DNA of 64,000 nt from assembly GCA_037039925.1 (NCBI GenBank), contig JAXRKP010000115.1, positions 12,501-76,500 on the forward strand, read 5' to 3'. The position numbers and the translations under genes are program-made. Under the pieces are notes generated by a model. That model did no database searches. It had not been told where the DNA came from and was given only the letters and a program-made list of their open reading frames with translations. The stretch is from Doris montereyensis. Lineage: Eukaryota > Mollusca > Gastropoda > Nudibranchia > Dorididae. The first letter of the stretch is position 1. Each line of letters starts with the position of its first letter. This document shows positions 27,471 through 39,060 of the stretch, piece after piece.

Positions 27471-29060
27471 CCTTTGACTTCACTCCACTGTGGCTCCGTA
27501 TTATTCACTGTAGTGGAAGACATTCGTTAAATCTTTCTTTCTCTTCCGATTTTCAAAGGATTTCCCTGATGCCAGAACCCTGTTTTTACTACATGAACCC
27601 TATTTCCTACCCAAGACATCAATTTCGACCAGAGTATGAAAAATCCGACACATTTCCGACCTTGCTGGACATCCTGGATGAATTCATATTGATGTTAATT
27701 TTTGTTCAGAAAAAAGCAACCGAAAATAAAGACTAAACAATAGCAGAGAAAGCTGTGCAATCAACTTTGGCTTGAGCGACCAGTGTGTTGACCGAGAAAG
27801 TGTCACATTGTGAATGATAGCGAGGCCACCAGAAAAGCTACTGAGCTTAAAATAAATTGTAATCTGATTGGCTGTTGAACTATGAACAAAGGTCAAACCT
27901 ACGTCATAAACCCTTTAAGGAAAAGAAAATTCCATTCTAGGGCTAGCGCGCTTCGGGCGAACCGTGACACACCCTAAATAGACCGGCACTCTTCTTGGGT
28001 TAAAACAAGAACAAAACCCAACTCTCATATTTCCAAGTCAGTCGGTTCTCCATTATAACTCCGCTTTGGCATCCCCACTGCTGAGCCTATGATCAGCGGT
28101 GCTAATCTGGGAATAAAGATAGCAAGACTGACTTGCTAAGTTACTGACTTGGAAACACACATTGTCACTCATTGTGAGTGACATAGATCTAGATTATCTA
28201 GATCTATGCGTGAGCGGTGAGGGAGAGAATATCGAGTTGAACTTGAGGTTGTAATCGTAATTTGTGTGAAATGTTGTCAGTTGCTAAAGCAAAGTGCTAT
28301 TATTCCCTAGAATCTAGAATAAGAATGAGCGCTCGGCTCTGGCTAGAAATCTAGAATCTAGATCTACTCTAGCAAATAAGCTGCTTTAGATTTAGAATCT
28401 AGACATCTAGATTCTCTAGATCTAGTGGGGATAGTTTGAGTAGTTATGTTCACTTGCAATTGAATATCGCTAACTGGTTAGCCCAAGTATGAAAACCCTC
28501 GCTCCAAACATGTGTCGAGTTTATGAGTCCAGTCAAGATGTCCTCTCATGGCAAATCATAGGCAATAGCATAACATGATGCATGTCTATCGATAATTGGT
28601 TCATTCCATGAATACTGCAGAGGATCTCCGTGAAAAGAGTACGCAGCATAAATTGGAGACCATTTGATTACCAATATACAAGGTGGTTATTATCAGATTA
28701 AATACTCCTAAAACTGAAAACCATACGTCTTTTTTACTTTAATACAATAAAGAAACAACACGAGGTTTTCCTATCCTACCTCTTACCCGAAAGATCACCA
28801 CATGAAAAAAGGCCGATGATGTTCTACTTCCGTTTGAGAAACGTGCACTGTACCCAACACTCCGCAATACACACAAACCTACCGACAATAACCGAAAAAG
28901 TTATACATGTACAACACACGTGACATTGTCATCTGCTTCTTCATCTTCTTCCTTCCAAAACTGTAACTTCATCGTGAAGACTCAACAGCGTTGCCCATTA
29001 TTTTGTGAATTTATAATGTCTTTAGGGATGTATATTTATATACGTTTTTCATATAACGGT
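27471..29060. other. Non-coding stretch with TCTAGATC-rich patches
   Basis: No gene is supported. Palindromic CTAGATCT phrases cluster at about 28186-28206 and 28310-28425. A GC-richer patch near 27940-27975 and an ATTGG box near 27868 are compatible with promoter sequence, but no transcript can be tied to them. Confidence 0.4.
28030..28155. repeat. Short element with 13-bp perfect inverted ends
   Basis: TTTCCAAGTCAGT at 28030-28042 is the exact reverse complement of ACTGACTTGGAAA at 28143-28155. The 126-bp interval also holds a second GACTGACTTGC phrase and a small hairpin (GCTGA..TCAGC near 28080). No target duplication is obvious. It may be a tiny MITE or simply a regulatory inverted repeat. 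Confidence 0.45.
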
Positions 29061-29730
29061 CTGGATGTAAATATTGTTCTTATACTACCCGGCTACCCGG
29101 TATATAAAACTGTTATTCAAGCTATACTGGAATATGGAATATGCATAATGATATGGATCCCCTTATTTAAACGGCAATCAGCTCCTTTAGGAAAAGTAGG
29201 CCCTACATAAAAGAGTGTCAAGATTATTAAAAGAATTAGAACATAGTACTGTAATATTATGTCATATGATGAAAGATTGAAATTCCTTCGACTCCCCTCT
29301 CTAAAATACAGAAGAAAACTGGGGGGGGGGGGGGGGGGGCTCATCCAAGTGTATTATAAAACTGTTCATGATATAGGTAATCTTGATTATAAATCCTTTT
29401 TTCAACTATTCTTACGTACAGTTTACTCGGAGAGAGAGATTCAAAATGCATGTATATGTTACAGGAAGTTCTACCTCTAGACATAACATGGAACAATTTA
29501 CAGTTCAAAACAAACAAAAAATAAAAAAAGTACCAATTCTTTTAAGAATGTCATTGATAAGGAGCTCTATAATTTAAAATATTTGTATGATGAATGAATG
29601 TGCATTGTTCTTATCGATTGCTGTATGTTCAATCATGTTTAAAATTCCATGATCATGATTGTATTAAGAAATAGATCTATGGGGCATTTAAAGGCCAAAT
29701 GACCTATCTAGCCCCTGACACGAAATGATG
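29060..29730 (+). mobile_element. CR1-like LINE reverse transcriptase C-terminal fragment
   Basis: The plus strand encodes, across shifted frames, AILEYGI..IWIPLFKRQSAPL.KVG, then RMSYDERLKFLRLPSLKYRR, a G-run of about 18 bases where GDL would be expected, then QVYKTVHDIGNLDYKSFFQL and MHVYVTGSSTSRHN. This is the thumb and C-terminal part seen in the CR1-like element at 34835-38963 (LEYGNVIWYPIYKRQ; DQRLTYLNLHSLYGRR; IDLNWDTFFTNL). A GGGGCATTTAAAGGCC..ATGACC phrase near 29680 resembles the 3' UTR of the same element type. Confidence 0.75.
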
Positions 29731-29849
29731 TGATGTTGTTCCAGTGCCTCGATGTTGATGGTAAAAAATGAGGGAAGGTTTGCGTCTATTCTTAGTGTGA
29801 GATCTTAAATGTGGATGATTTTCTTTCATCTGGTTGTATGTTACCGAGC

Positions 29850-30445
29850 GACATCAGAGATAGGTAATTTAATCCTTTGAAAAATATTACATGTATCAGT
29901 TTGTCTCTTTATGTTCTTTCATAACGCGGCTCTAGTTTTAGTTGTTTGTTGGTACCGGTATTTATTGTTTTCTTATACATGTAGTTGTTTTGCTGTATAA
30001 ATTGTATCGCTCTCTATTGGATCTTTTCTGTTTCCTGAATTTTCGTTTTATGATGTGGGTCCCAGATTGTACAGTCGTACTCCATATTTGGTCTCATTTT
30101 GTAGCATTTCATTTTTGATTGATATCATGGTTGCAATCGCATATATCTACGTTTCTTCTGAGAAATCCAAGGGTTAGATTTGCATTCTTTGTGTACTGGG
30201 GGGGGGGGGGGTATGTTCATTATGTGACCCTTCCATGTGAGTCATCAATGCTAACCTCTAAATATTTAGGTTTGTTATCGTCATAAAGTGTGATGTCGTG
30301 GATTGTGGATTTTGATGGGACTTTGATTATTTTGTTTGTGATTTTCAACACTTAACACTTCTTGTGATGACATTCCATACCATTTTCTCTCTCCGACTGT
30401 TGGTCAGTTGGAGTTGGAATCGTTTCAGGTCTACTTGAAGTGTTT
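29850..30445 (-). mobile_element. LINE reverse transcriptase C-terminal fragment (second family)
   Basis: The minus strand gives, with interruptions, AFHHKKC.VL.ITNK, TIHDITLYDDNKPKYLEVSI, then SNPWISQKKR and RPNMEYDCTIWDPHHKTKIQ. The order matches the F.P.KC..L..T, YLGV.I, LGFLRRN and RP.LEYA..VWDP boxes of Jockey/CR1-type reverse transcriptases. It differs from the CR1-like copy at 34835 and thus represents another family. A G-run at about 30199-30210 interrupts it. Confidence 0.6.
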
Positions 30446-30464
30446 ATGTAGGCTTACGTTGTTT

Positions 30465-30600
30465 ACTTTTATCGTTCCTATTCTACCTTCTGATGAATGG
30501 GTTTAGATGCCCGTAATGATCTTTCTCCGGGCTACCCTATGTTGACATTTTCTTTTTCTTTCAGTGTCTTGTTAATTGTTTTTGCTTTCGTGCAGTGGTT
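30465..30600 (-). mobile_element. RTE-like LINE extreme 3' tail, inverted
   Basis: It has TTCCTATTCTACCTTCTGATGAATGG, GATGCCCGTAATGATCTTTCTCCGG and ACATTTTCTTTTTCTTTCAGTG, matching the 3' ends of the copies at 25300 and 49010. Only about 130 bp remain. Confidence 0.7.
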
Positions 30601-30734
30601 CTAAACCTTGTTGAAGTTTTACCAAACTCCGCAAGTTCCCTACATGCATTCACTGAACCCTTCGGACACACACATTGACTTGCACCGAATTCCTGACACT
30701 GACTCACCGAACCCTTGGGGTTTGATCGAACCCA

Positions 30735-31165
30735 GGCTAGTTAATAATAGCTTATGGACCAAACGAAGACGCAACTAAAGAAGAAAAAGATATCTTCGAA
30801 AACGATTTACAAATAGCTGGGCAGGGAAAATATAGAACAAGTTCGAAGCCACAATTACCTAGGAGTAACGATTAACTCAGAGGGAAAACTAAGAGAAGAA
30901 ATCAGCCAGATAATCAAAAAGGCAAGTGCAATATATAACCATCTAGGAAAGGTATTGGTAGGTAAACAAGAATTGTCAACTAAAACCAAAATGGCAGTAT
31001 ACAATACAGTTTATTGTCCTACTCTTCTCTATGGCAGCGAAACCTGGACCCTAGACAGTAGAGAATACAGTAGAGTACAGACAGCTGAAATGAAATATCT
31101 AAGAAGAGTAGTAGGGAAAACTAAAAGAGACTAAATCAGAAACACAACAATAAGAGATCAAACCA
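30735..31165 (+). mobile_element. RTE-like LINE with a large internal deletion
   Basis: The first 80 bases match the endonuclease region (TTAATAATAGCTTATGGACC..ACTAAAGAAGAAAA). At about 30815 the sequence jumps straight to the RT C-terminal region (GGCAGGGAAAATATAGAACAAG) and continues through AVYNTVYCPTLLYGSETW and EMKYLRRVVGKTKR. About 1.9 kb of the element is missing compared with the copy at 42485. The surviving C-terminal part is the best-preserved version of this segment in the window. Confidence 0.85.
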
Positions 31166-31690
31166 AGACACATTCAAATAGGTTAAATATCAATTGTATT
31201 CAGGTTGTTTCAGATTATAGACTGGAGATCAGAAATCATTTTCTTAAAGTAAATTCTTTCATGTTCTGTCAACTAGTAGAACTAGATATAAATGGAAGAA
31301 CAAACGCAAAATCACAATCAATTGATGTTAACAAGTCGCTGGACATCCAGATTAAGGACATAGCTGTCCACACAATCAACAGGAAAACACAAAATGCTAG
31401 CCTTAACACAACCCAGACTCTGGAACCTGTCCACCACAATAACCCTATTTCTTCTACACCGAGGGGAATTTTCTGCTTTTGTTTCATTTTCTGTTAACAA
31501 ATACGACCTTAACACAATATGGGACTACCCTACAAACGATCTTTTTGTTGTTGTTGATCAACGATCGATTTTGTCTACTAATTTGTGACTGTTTGTTTCT
31601 GGTTCTTTATTTTCTGTGTGTTGATACTCTTTTTATCTAAAGGAAAGATAATTTATTCTGTATAATTAACATTGATTTTAACTTTTTTAT
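31166..31690. other. Non-coding stretch after LINE fragment
   Basis: Overlapping open frames at 31261-31588 on both strands have no recognisable content. Nothing else is visible. Confidence 0.4.
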
Positions 31691-31699
31691 TTTCTATTT

Positions 31700-31888
31700 A
31701 ATTACCTTCGTTCTCTCGGTCCCTCTATATCTCCTTCCCTCTCTCCTTTCCCTTTTCTCTCTATGTCTATATTTCTCTTCCTGAAGGGGAAGAGGGAGAG
31801 GGGGAGGGGGAGAGGAAGAGGGGGAACGAGGAGGGGAGGGAGAGAGAGGGGGAGAGGGGAGAGAGGGGGAGGGAAGGAGAGGGGGAGA
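31700..31888. repeat. Pyrimidine tract followed by purine tract
   Basis: CT-rich sequence to about 31780 is followed, after CTTCCTGAAGGGGAAG, by GA-rich sequence to 31888. Segments such as CTCCTTCCCTCTCTCC and GGAGGGAAGGAGAG are near-complementary, so the unit can fold back on itself. Confidence 0.8.
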
Positions 31889-32139
31889 GATGTAAATCTT
31901 CGTGTCACCCAATGTGCTAAATATATATAATTTATGTTTTAAAATGAAACCGGAAGAGGGAATTGATGAGGGGGGGGGGGGGGGGCATTTAATTTAATTT
32001 TTCTTCGATGTTCTGTAAAGTAAGTTTTTTAACATACTTTTCTATTCTTAGATAGTACTGAGAATTATAATATGTATACCTGAGCGCGTGAAATTATAAT
32101 TATCGATAGTACCACGGACAAGGCGAACATCCACTCAAA
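31889..32139 (+). repeat. Left arm of a long inverted repeat
   Basis: About 250 bases here are the reverse complement of 33917-34172. Shared landmarks are GCTAAATATAT, AAACCGGAAGAGGGAAT, the G-run with GCATTTAATTTAATTTTTCTTCGATG, TTTTCTATTCTTA, GAAATTATAATTATCGATAGTACCACGG and CACTCAAATACACAC. Identity looks high but with small indels. The arm ends where the (AC)n(AT)n microsatellite begins. Confidence 0.85.
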
Positions 32140-32140
32140 T

Positions 32141-32234
<94 letters not shown>
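32140..32234. repeat. (AC)n(AT)n microsatellite
   Basis: About 20 bases of AC repeats pass into roughly 75 bases of pure AT repeats, directly adjoining the inverted-repeat arm. Confidence 0.95.
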
Positions 32235-32236
<2 letters not shown>

Positions 32237-32244
32237 TTCTATCC

Positions 32245-32345
32245 ATCTAATAATAATAATAATACTAAACACTTATAGAGCGCTTAATCCCCTAAAAAAG
32301 AGGCTCCAAGCGCTTTACAATAATTATATTAAACATCCATAAATT
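32245..32345. repeat. GCGCTT/AAGCGC dispersed repeat fragment
   Basis: An (AAT)n start is followed by ACACTTATAGAGCGCTTAATCC and, 30 bases later, CTCCAAGCGCTTTACAATAATTA. Repeats with an ATAGCGC..AAGCGCTTTACA layout are widespread in marine invertebrate genomes. I only infer membership. Confidence 0.4.
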
Positions 32346-32571
32346 ACGCATATATCATGTAGTACATAGTAAAAACATTGATACAAATCATAGTCATTTA
32401 TGGTTAAAAATTAGATTACATCTTAAAATATAAAGGCATTGAAACCAAAGACTAGAATTACATGAATTACATGACTGCAATTAAACATATGGCATAGAAC
32501 TAATTAGTTGATTTAGAAATACTAAGGTTACATGAGACATCAATCAACATGTTGTCCATCGATATATACAT

Positions 32572-32574
32572 AAC

Positions 32575-32665
<91 letters not shown>

Positions 32666-32689
32666 CATATACACATACATACATACATA

Positions 32690-32761
<72 letters not shown>

Positions 32762-32762
32762 C

Positions 32763-32820
<58 letters not shown>

Positions 32821-32862
32821 ATATCTATCTATATATCTATCTATCTATCTATCTATATATCT

Positions 32863-32931
<69 letters not shown>

Positions 32932-32945
32932 TATCTATCTCTTCC
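32572..32945. repeat. Compound (AT)n(CTAT)n(AT)n microsatellite
   Basis: About 85 bases of AT repeats, a short ACAT part, about 180 bases of CTAT repeats with few variants, and a second AT block of about 57 bases. It produces a long [12 protein letters not shown] frame on the plus strand that is not a gene. Confidence 0.97.
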
Positions 32946-33916
32946 TCCCTCCCTCCCCCTATCCCCCTATCTATATCTCTTTCCTTGTAAGTCTTTTGTT
33001 CTATCTCAATATTTGTTTGTTACTTGTCTGTCCATGTCTCTGTATGTCTGTTTGTATATGTATGTATCCATCAGTCGGTTTCTCTTCCGCTCTCACTGCT
33101 GTTACAAAATCATCATGAATAGCTAAGTGTGGTTAATATCATTGCTCGAACTAGATTTATCCCACACTTTGGTGAAATTAATGTGAAAATATAAACAACA
33201 ATGATGATAATGATGTTCTGAATACACCAATGTACAGAATTGTGATGGATAATTAACTCACTGAAAACAAACAAAAAACAAGGCATTGTGTGCTTGTACA
33301 AACACAGTCGCTGTGAGCGTTTGAATGAGAGGATGTAGTCTCGTGTGTTGGGGGAATTTCTTTTTCTTTTTCATTTTTAAAACACACTGATGCCAACAGC
33401 GTAACTGTGTCAATCAATAGTAACATCTTTATTCTGTAAAATTAGAATGGTTCACTGTGTACATCCAACTTTCTGTGACGACACGCGTACAGTACTCGCG
33501 TGCACACTTTGTCCAGATGTCACAATGCAGTCGCCTTTGAGGGTTGGTGAGTACTTTTTTAAAAATTATTGTAGTTCCAATGTCGATTTGACAAAGCTGT
33601 CGATTCATAAATATTCGGCTCTTGACAGTGAGATGTAATCTGATCTGCCCTCTTTCACCCCACACTTACGACTTGTTCAATAGTGGACTCGTCTGATAGT
33701 AATAAAACCCCAGTCCCAACACTCAGCGCGATGTATCCTCGTTCGCATTCTTTCTGTGCTGTCTGGAGGAGAACACATCGCTTTTGGTTTGTTTGAACTT
33801 TTTTACTTTGCTTTTCTCTCTTATTCAGTGCTGAGCTGTGACCAGTTCATTGTGTGTTTTAAGTAACTTAAAGGTTTCTTTTTAATTTTCTGCTCGTCCT
33901 CATAATCATTGGAGCC
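32946..33916. other. Non-coding interval inside the inverted repeat
   Basis: No gene or familiar repeat. Frames at 33429-33665 (-) and 33447-33638 (+) overlap and are not supported. Confidence 0.4.
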
Positions 33917-34172
33917 CGTGTGTATTTGAGTGAATGTTAGCCTTTCTCCGTGGTACTATCGATAATTATAATTTCACGCGCTCAAGCATACACATTATAA
34001 TTATCTGAACTATTTAAGAATAGAAAAGTATGTCAAAAAGCTTACTGTTCAGGACATCGAAGAAAAATTAAATTAAAATGCCCCCCCCTCACCCCCTTAT
34101 CCATTCCCTCTTCCGGTCTCATTTTTAAACAAATATATATTTAGCATTGAGTGTGCCGATGATTTACACTTA
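33917..34172 (-). repeat. Right arm of a long inverted repeat
   Basis: This is the reverse complement of 31889-32139, beginning with GTGTGTATTTGAGTGAATGTTAG and ending in TTTAGCATTGAGTGTGCCGATGATTTACAC. The arms are about 1.8 kb apart. Confidence 0.85.
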
Positions 34173-34219
34173 AGAAAGGTTCATTTTAAATGAAAGCAAT
34201 AAAAAGAATATCGATAGTA

Positions 34220-34834
<615 letters not shown>

Positions 34835-34864
<30 letters not shown>

Positions 34865-34867
34865 AAA

Positions 34868-34911
<44 letters not shown>

Positions 34912-34913
34912 TA
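34835..34913. repeat. (TAG)n tail of the CR1-like LINE
   Basis: About 25 TAG units with one GTGGAAA interruption form the 3' terminus of the minus-strand element. CR1-type LINEs characteristically end in short tandem repeats rather than poly(A). Confidence 0.88.
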
Positions 34914-34999
34914 GGGACTATTATCTAGGCATCAATGGCCTTTATACGTCCCATCGTTGATTTTTGGGATTTTTTGTCATTCGGTTTTTATGTAATTAT

Positions 35000-37830
35000 C
35001 CTTTAATCGAAAAATATGAATAGTTCCTTAAATCTTGGTGACAGATCCAGTGAATTTTTGAAGGAGTTAGTGTTTTTGGAATTTATCATATCAGGATCAA
35101 GATCATTCCATAGTTTGGTAATGCGTTGACTGAAACAGTTTCTTCTTAGATTAGTGTTAGTTTGCTTGTGGTATATCTTGTTTCCGACGTTCCTTGTGCT
35201 AGAATATGTTAGGTTTGTAAAGAAGGTGTCCCAATTTAGATCAATTATTCCATTGTAGATCTTGTAAGCCTCAATCAGGTCTCCCCTGATCCTTCTGCCA
35301 TACAGGGAATGAAGGTTCAGATATGTGAGTCTCTGGTCGTATGGTAATATACGACATTCTTTCATAGTTTGGCTGCCTGCGTTGTACTCTTTCTATGGCC
35401 ACGGATTGTCTTTTGTAAATAGGATACCATATGACGTTACCGTACTCGAGATGGGGGCGTACAAGGGCTTTGTATAACATTAGGAACACTTCTCTGTTGA
35501 GATGGATAAAGGATCTTTTAATAATTCCAATCATGCGATTTGCCTTATTTATTGATGCATTTATGTGTCTGTCGAAGGTCATTTTCGGATCAAAGATTAC
35601 CCCGAGATCTTTCTCCTCATCTGTTGATGAAATGCGCATCTCTTCGGTCTCAATCATCATTGTATATGCCGTCTGGGGGTTGTTTTTCCTAAGTGCATTA
35701 TACTGCATTTTTTAACATTAAAAAATAGTTGCCACTTTTCGGTCAGCTTTGTAATTTGGTGAGGTCCTCTTGAATAACTTGGTGTTCTGTTGCTTTTGTA
35801 TAAAGTTTGGTATCATCTGCGAAGATCTTACATGATGATTTGATTTCCTGAGGTAAGTCGTTTATAAAGATAGTAAATAGAATAGGTCCAAGTATGCTGC
35901 CTTGGGGTATACCGCTGAGGACTTCAGATTCTGAGCAATTTAACAAGGCCCACTCTCACATGTTGAAGTCGCTTTGACAGGAAATCCTAACCCAACTCAA
36001 AACCTGGCCTGTAATACCATAGGCTTCCATTTTGCAAAGCAGTCTTTTGTGCGGAACACTATCAAAGGCCTTCTTGAAGTCAAGGTATACGATGTCAACC
36101 GGATGACCATCATCTAATAATTTTGTCAGGTCTTCCATAACTTCCATAAGTTGAGACATACAAGATCTTTTTGTACGAAATCCGTGCTGGCAACTTGCGA
36201 ATAAACTGTTGTCAATGAAGTAGGATGAGATGGAGTCTCTGTAAAAGGATTCCATAACCTTGCATACTATACTAGTAAGGCTGACTGGGCGGTAGTTCCC
36301 TGGTTCCGATCTGTCCCCCTTTCTTAAATATAGCGGTGACTTCTGCTTTCTTCCAATCTGATGGGACAGTTCCAGTTTCAGTTGACTTGTTGAAAAGGAT
36401 GCTTAATGGTAAGGCCCAGTTCCCCAGACAATTCCTTCAGTACTCTTGGTGGTATTTTGTCGGGACCTTGGGCTTTAGATATGTTGAGGTTGCTTAGTTT
36501 ATCCTCGACCGCCTTTGGAGTAATATGAATTTCGCACAATGAGGCTCCCCAGAAAGACAGCTTTCTACTAGGTCGGGCATGACTTCAAGATTTTCTTTGG
36601 TAAAGACGCTTGAAAAAGGAATTTAGTGTGTCTGCTTTTTCCTTTTCGAAGTAGCTAATGTGTCCCCGGATTTAAGCGTGCTTATGCCACTTTTACTTTT
36701 AGTTCTCTCTTGAACATACTTCCAGAACTTTTTAGGGCTTTGCTTGACGTCCTTGGCAATGAGACTCTCTCGGTATTTTTGCAGCTTTGATCATGGAGTT
36801 ACATTTGTTTCGTGTACTTCTGTACTTGTTAAAGTCTTCGGCGAGTTTGTGTTTGAGAACCTCTTGTAGGTGTTTGTACTTTTCTTCAGCACTTTGATTA
36901 GGGTGGTTGTCATCCATGAGGTCTTTGTCTTTTGTTATTGTTAATAACTGTTTTAGGTATATGTTTTTCAATGGTTGAAAGAAGTTGTTTGTGTATGGTT
37001 TCCCATAAGACATTAACTTCCAGTTCATATAAGTCTTCCGAGCATTCAGCATAAAAATCCTTGAGTGATTGTCTCATTGAGTTAAAGTCACCTCTCTTGA
37101 TATTATAAGCGCTATAACTGGTAGATTTTGATTTGGATCTCGGTATGTAAAGTTCGAAGGCTAGCATGTCGTGATCACTTTTCCCAAGGGGGTCTAGATG
37201 ATGTATGTTGGATGTCAGTTGCTCGTCGTTCACTAGGATCAAGGTCAGCAGGGCTGGTCTTTGTCCTTCTCTATGCCTTGTTGTCGATTTTACTGTTTGG
37301 ATGAGGAAGGCATCACGAATATTTTCTATAAAGGTCTCGTTGAGTTGGCCAGTCCATTCACCCTGCCAAGATGCATTTGGAAAGTTAAAATCACCCATTA
37401 GACAAATCCTTTAAAATGCAAGGAACTGTTAGGCTACTTTAAATCCAATGTGGAAAGAATCCTCTCCTCGAAACCTGAATCGGATAATTCTGTGCATTCT
37501 GTTGCATTCAGTTCCTTTTGAGGTATAATGCAACTCCCCGTTTGGAGTTGTTCAAAAACATATCATAGTTTGGGATGCTGTATTCATGGTCCGGGATGGG
37601 ATAAGATGGGTTCTTTGGTTTAATCTCAGTCAGTCCAATTAATTGTGGATCTAGGATCTCAATTCTTGAAGTGAGTTCATCTTTTTTATTCAAAAGGCAA
37701 TCAACATTAGAGTACAGTGTAATACACGAGTCAAAGGAACTAACAAAAGGGGACTCAAAAACAAAGTTGGAATCAATAAAAACTGGATCTGGGTCTGTAC
37801 AATTATTTACAATTTTGCTGTCTATCCGTC
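35000..37830 (-). pseudogene. CR1-like LINE ORF2 (APE endonuclease and reverse transcriptase)
   Basis: Endonuclease landmarks are LLNKKDELTSRIEIL and LIGLTEIKPKNPSYP near 37700-37600, MGDFNFPNASW near 37390, and the catalytic GKSDHDMLAFEL near 37170. Reverse transcriptase landmarks are QHGFRTKRSC, motif A VYLDFKKAFDSVPHKRL (about 36090), motif B GIPQGSILGP (about 35910), motif C CKIFADDTKLYTK (about 35830) and the thumb LVRPHLEYGNVIWYPIYKRQ (about 35440). Catalytic residues in all three RT motifs survive. Frames shift at about 37510, 36720, 35960, 35720 and 35350, so no intact polyprotein can be read. Confidence 0.9.
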
Positions 37831-37849
37831 ACTGGCTGTCTTCAGGCGG

Positions 37850-38687
37850 CCCAGGGGCAGCCTGGGTGTCGGCGACTTTAGGTTCAGTGAATTTCTTCTG
37901 CAGGATCTTTCCCTCCCTGTAGCTCAGGAATATGTCTGTCTCGCCATTTTCTCTTCTTTCCTTCAGTTCTTCTCTCAGTTTTCTCTGTTTTCTCTCTCTT
38001 TGGGGGTGTTGTCGTCATTTATGTAGATCCGCTCATTAACCGGTACACTCTTCTTGTTTATGTTCCTTCCATTTCTGAGAATTGTTGCTTTGGTTTCACT
38101 CGTTTTGACATTCATTTTGATTGGTCGAGGGCGTACCTTTGATCCTACCTTCACAGCTCCAAGTCTGATAGGGTTGTCGATCTCCTGGATGTTGATATCA
38201 CCGTCTTCTACAGACGATTTGATTATATTTCTCACTCTTCTTTTGTCTTCCTCTCTTCTCTCATCTGCTGTTCCTTCCGTTTCTGGTAGGTTGGACACGA
38301 TGATGTTCAATATTCTTTTTCCCTCTCCTCCTTTTCCTTCATGTACTCCTCCACCTTTGTCTCTATTTTCTCCTCAATCCTTCTGTCGATGCTCTCTGGT
38401 GAGCAGGCTTGCTGTGCGGATTCCATGGTGTTCATCCTGCTGGTTATATTTTCGAACATCTTCAGCATACAGTCGATCTTGGTTTCCATACGGGTTTGCG
38501 CGACTGGCCTGTCACTCACCCGGCAGTTAGGGCAGAGCCATATAAGGAAATCTCCTCCACCCTTTAAACATTCAAGTTGGCGTTTGGTGAGAGCCGAGCA
38601 TTTGAAGTGACTCCATAATTTGCAGCCATGACATTCTATTGCTTCAGAGTTGTCTTCTTCCAGCGCCTCATCGCAGACTATGCACAC
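37850..38687 (-). pseudogene. CR1-like LINE ORF1 (PHD-like finger and nucleic-acid-binding domain)
   Basis: The first frame (126 codons from 38687) begins MCIVCDEALE and has the Cys/His spacing of a PHD-type zinc finger: CxxC, then CHGC, HFKC and CPNC, within about 50 residues. A coiled-coil-like Lys/Glu region follows. After a shift near 38308 a second frame continues with IIVSNLPETEGTADERR, IDNPIRLG and RPRPIKMNV, resembling the RRM-like ORF1 core of LINEs, and then VNERIYINDDNTPKERENRE, a common end of that domain. ORF1 proteins bind element RNA and act as chaperones. PHD fingers in CR1-type ORF1 are known. One frameshift makes it a pseudogene as written; it may be a sequence error. Confidence 0.8.
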
Positions 38688-39060
38688 CCATGGTGCTTCC
38701 TGAGCAATGGCTTTTTTGGTAGTTTTTTAAAGTTGAACCCGATCTTCTTTTAGTGGGAGACATATTTCAGTACCAGTGTTAGGTTTAGGCAAATTAATAA
38801 TAATATTAAGAGTAGAGTCTAGGTCTAGAATTCCAGTTAAACGTTTTTAAAGAATAACGACAATAATGCACTATAAACTAAATCCTGAATATCAAATCTG
38901 GTTCTCGAGTTATAAATATCAAGAAATTTAGATCTAGATCTAGATTCTTTTTCTCCAAGTTTTGAAATGATAGAGAATGAATGAAAGGAAGTACCAATCA
39001 AGGCAAAAATTTACACTGAAGGTGCGAAACGTAAATAAATTACAAATTTATCGATGCAAT

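Larger units (their letters stand above)
34835..38963 (-). mobile_element. CR1-like LINE, near full length, with target duplications
   Basis: The 4.1-kb element reads on the minus strand: 5' UTR (about 38963-38688), ORF1 (about 38687-37850), ORF2 with endonuclease and RT (about 37830-35000), a short 3' UTR and a (CTA)n tail (34913-34835). GAAATG borders both ends (34829-34834 and 38964-38969), and the uninterrupted sequence at about 27070 has a single AGAAATGATGG-type site on its minus strand, so the limits are well defined. CR1-type elements mobilise by target-primed reverse transcription and end in short tandem repeats, as here. A few frameshifts are present. Confidence 0.9.

Noticed and set aside
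32549..33118. 189-codon plus frame of IYIY and SIYL repeats
   Set aside because: Comes from (AT)n and (CTAT)n microsatellites.
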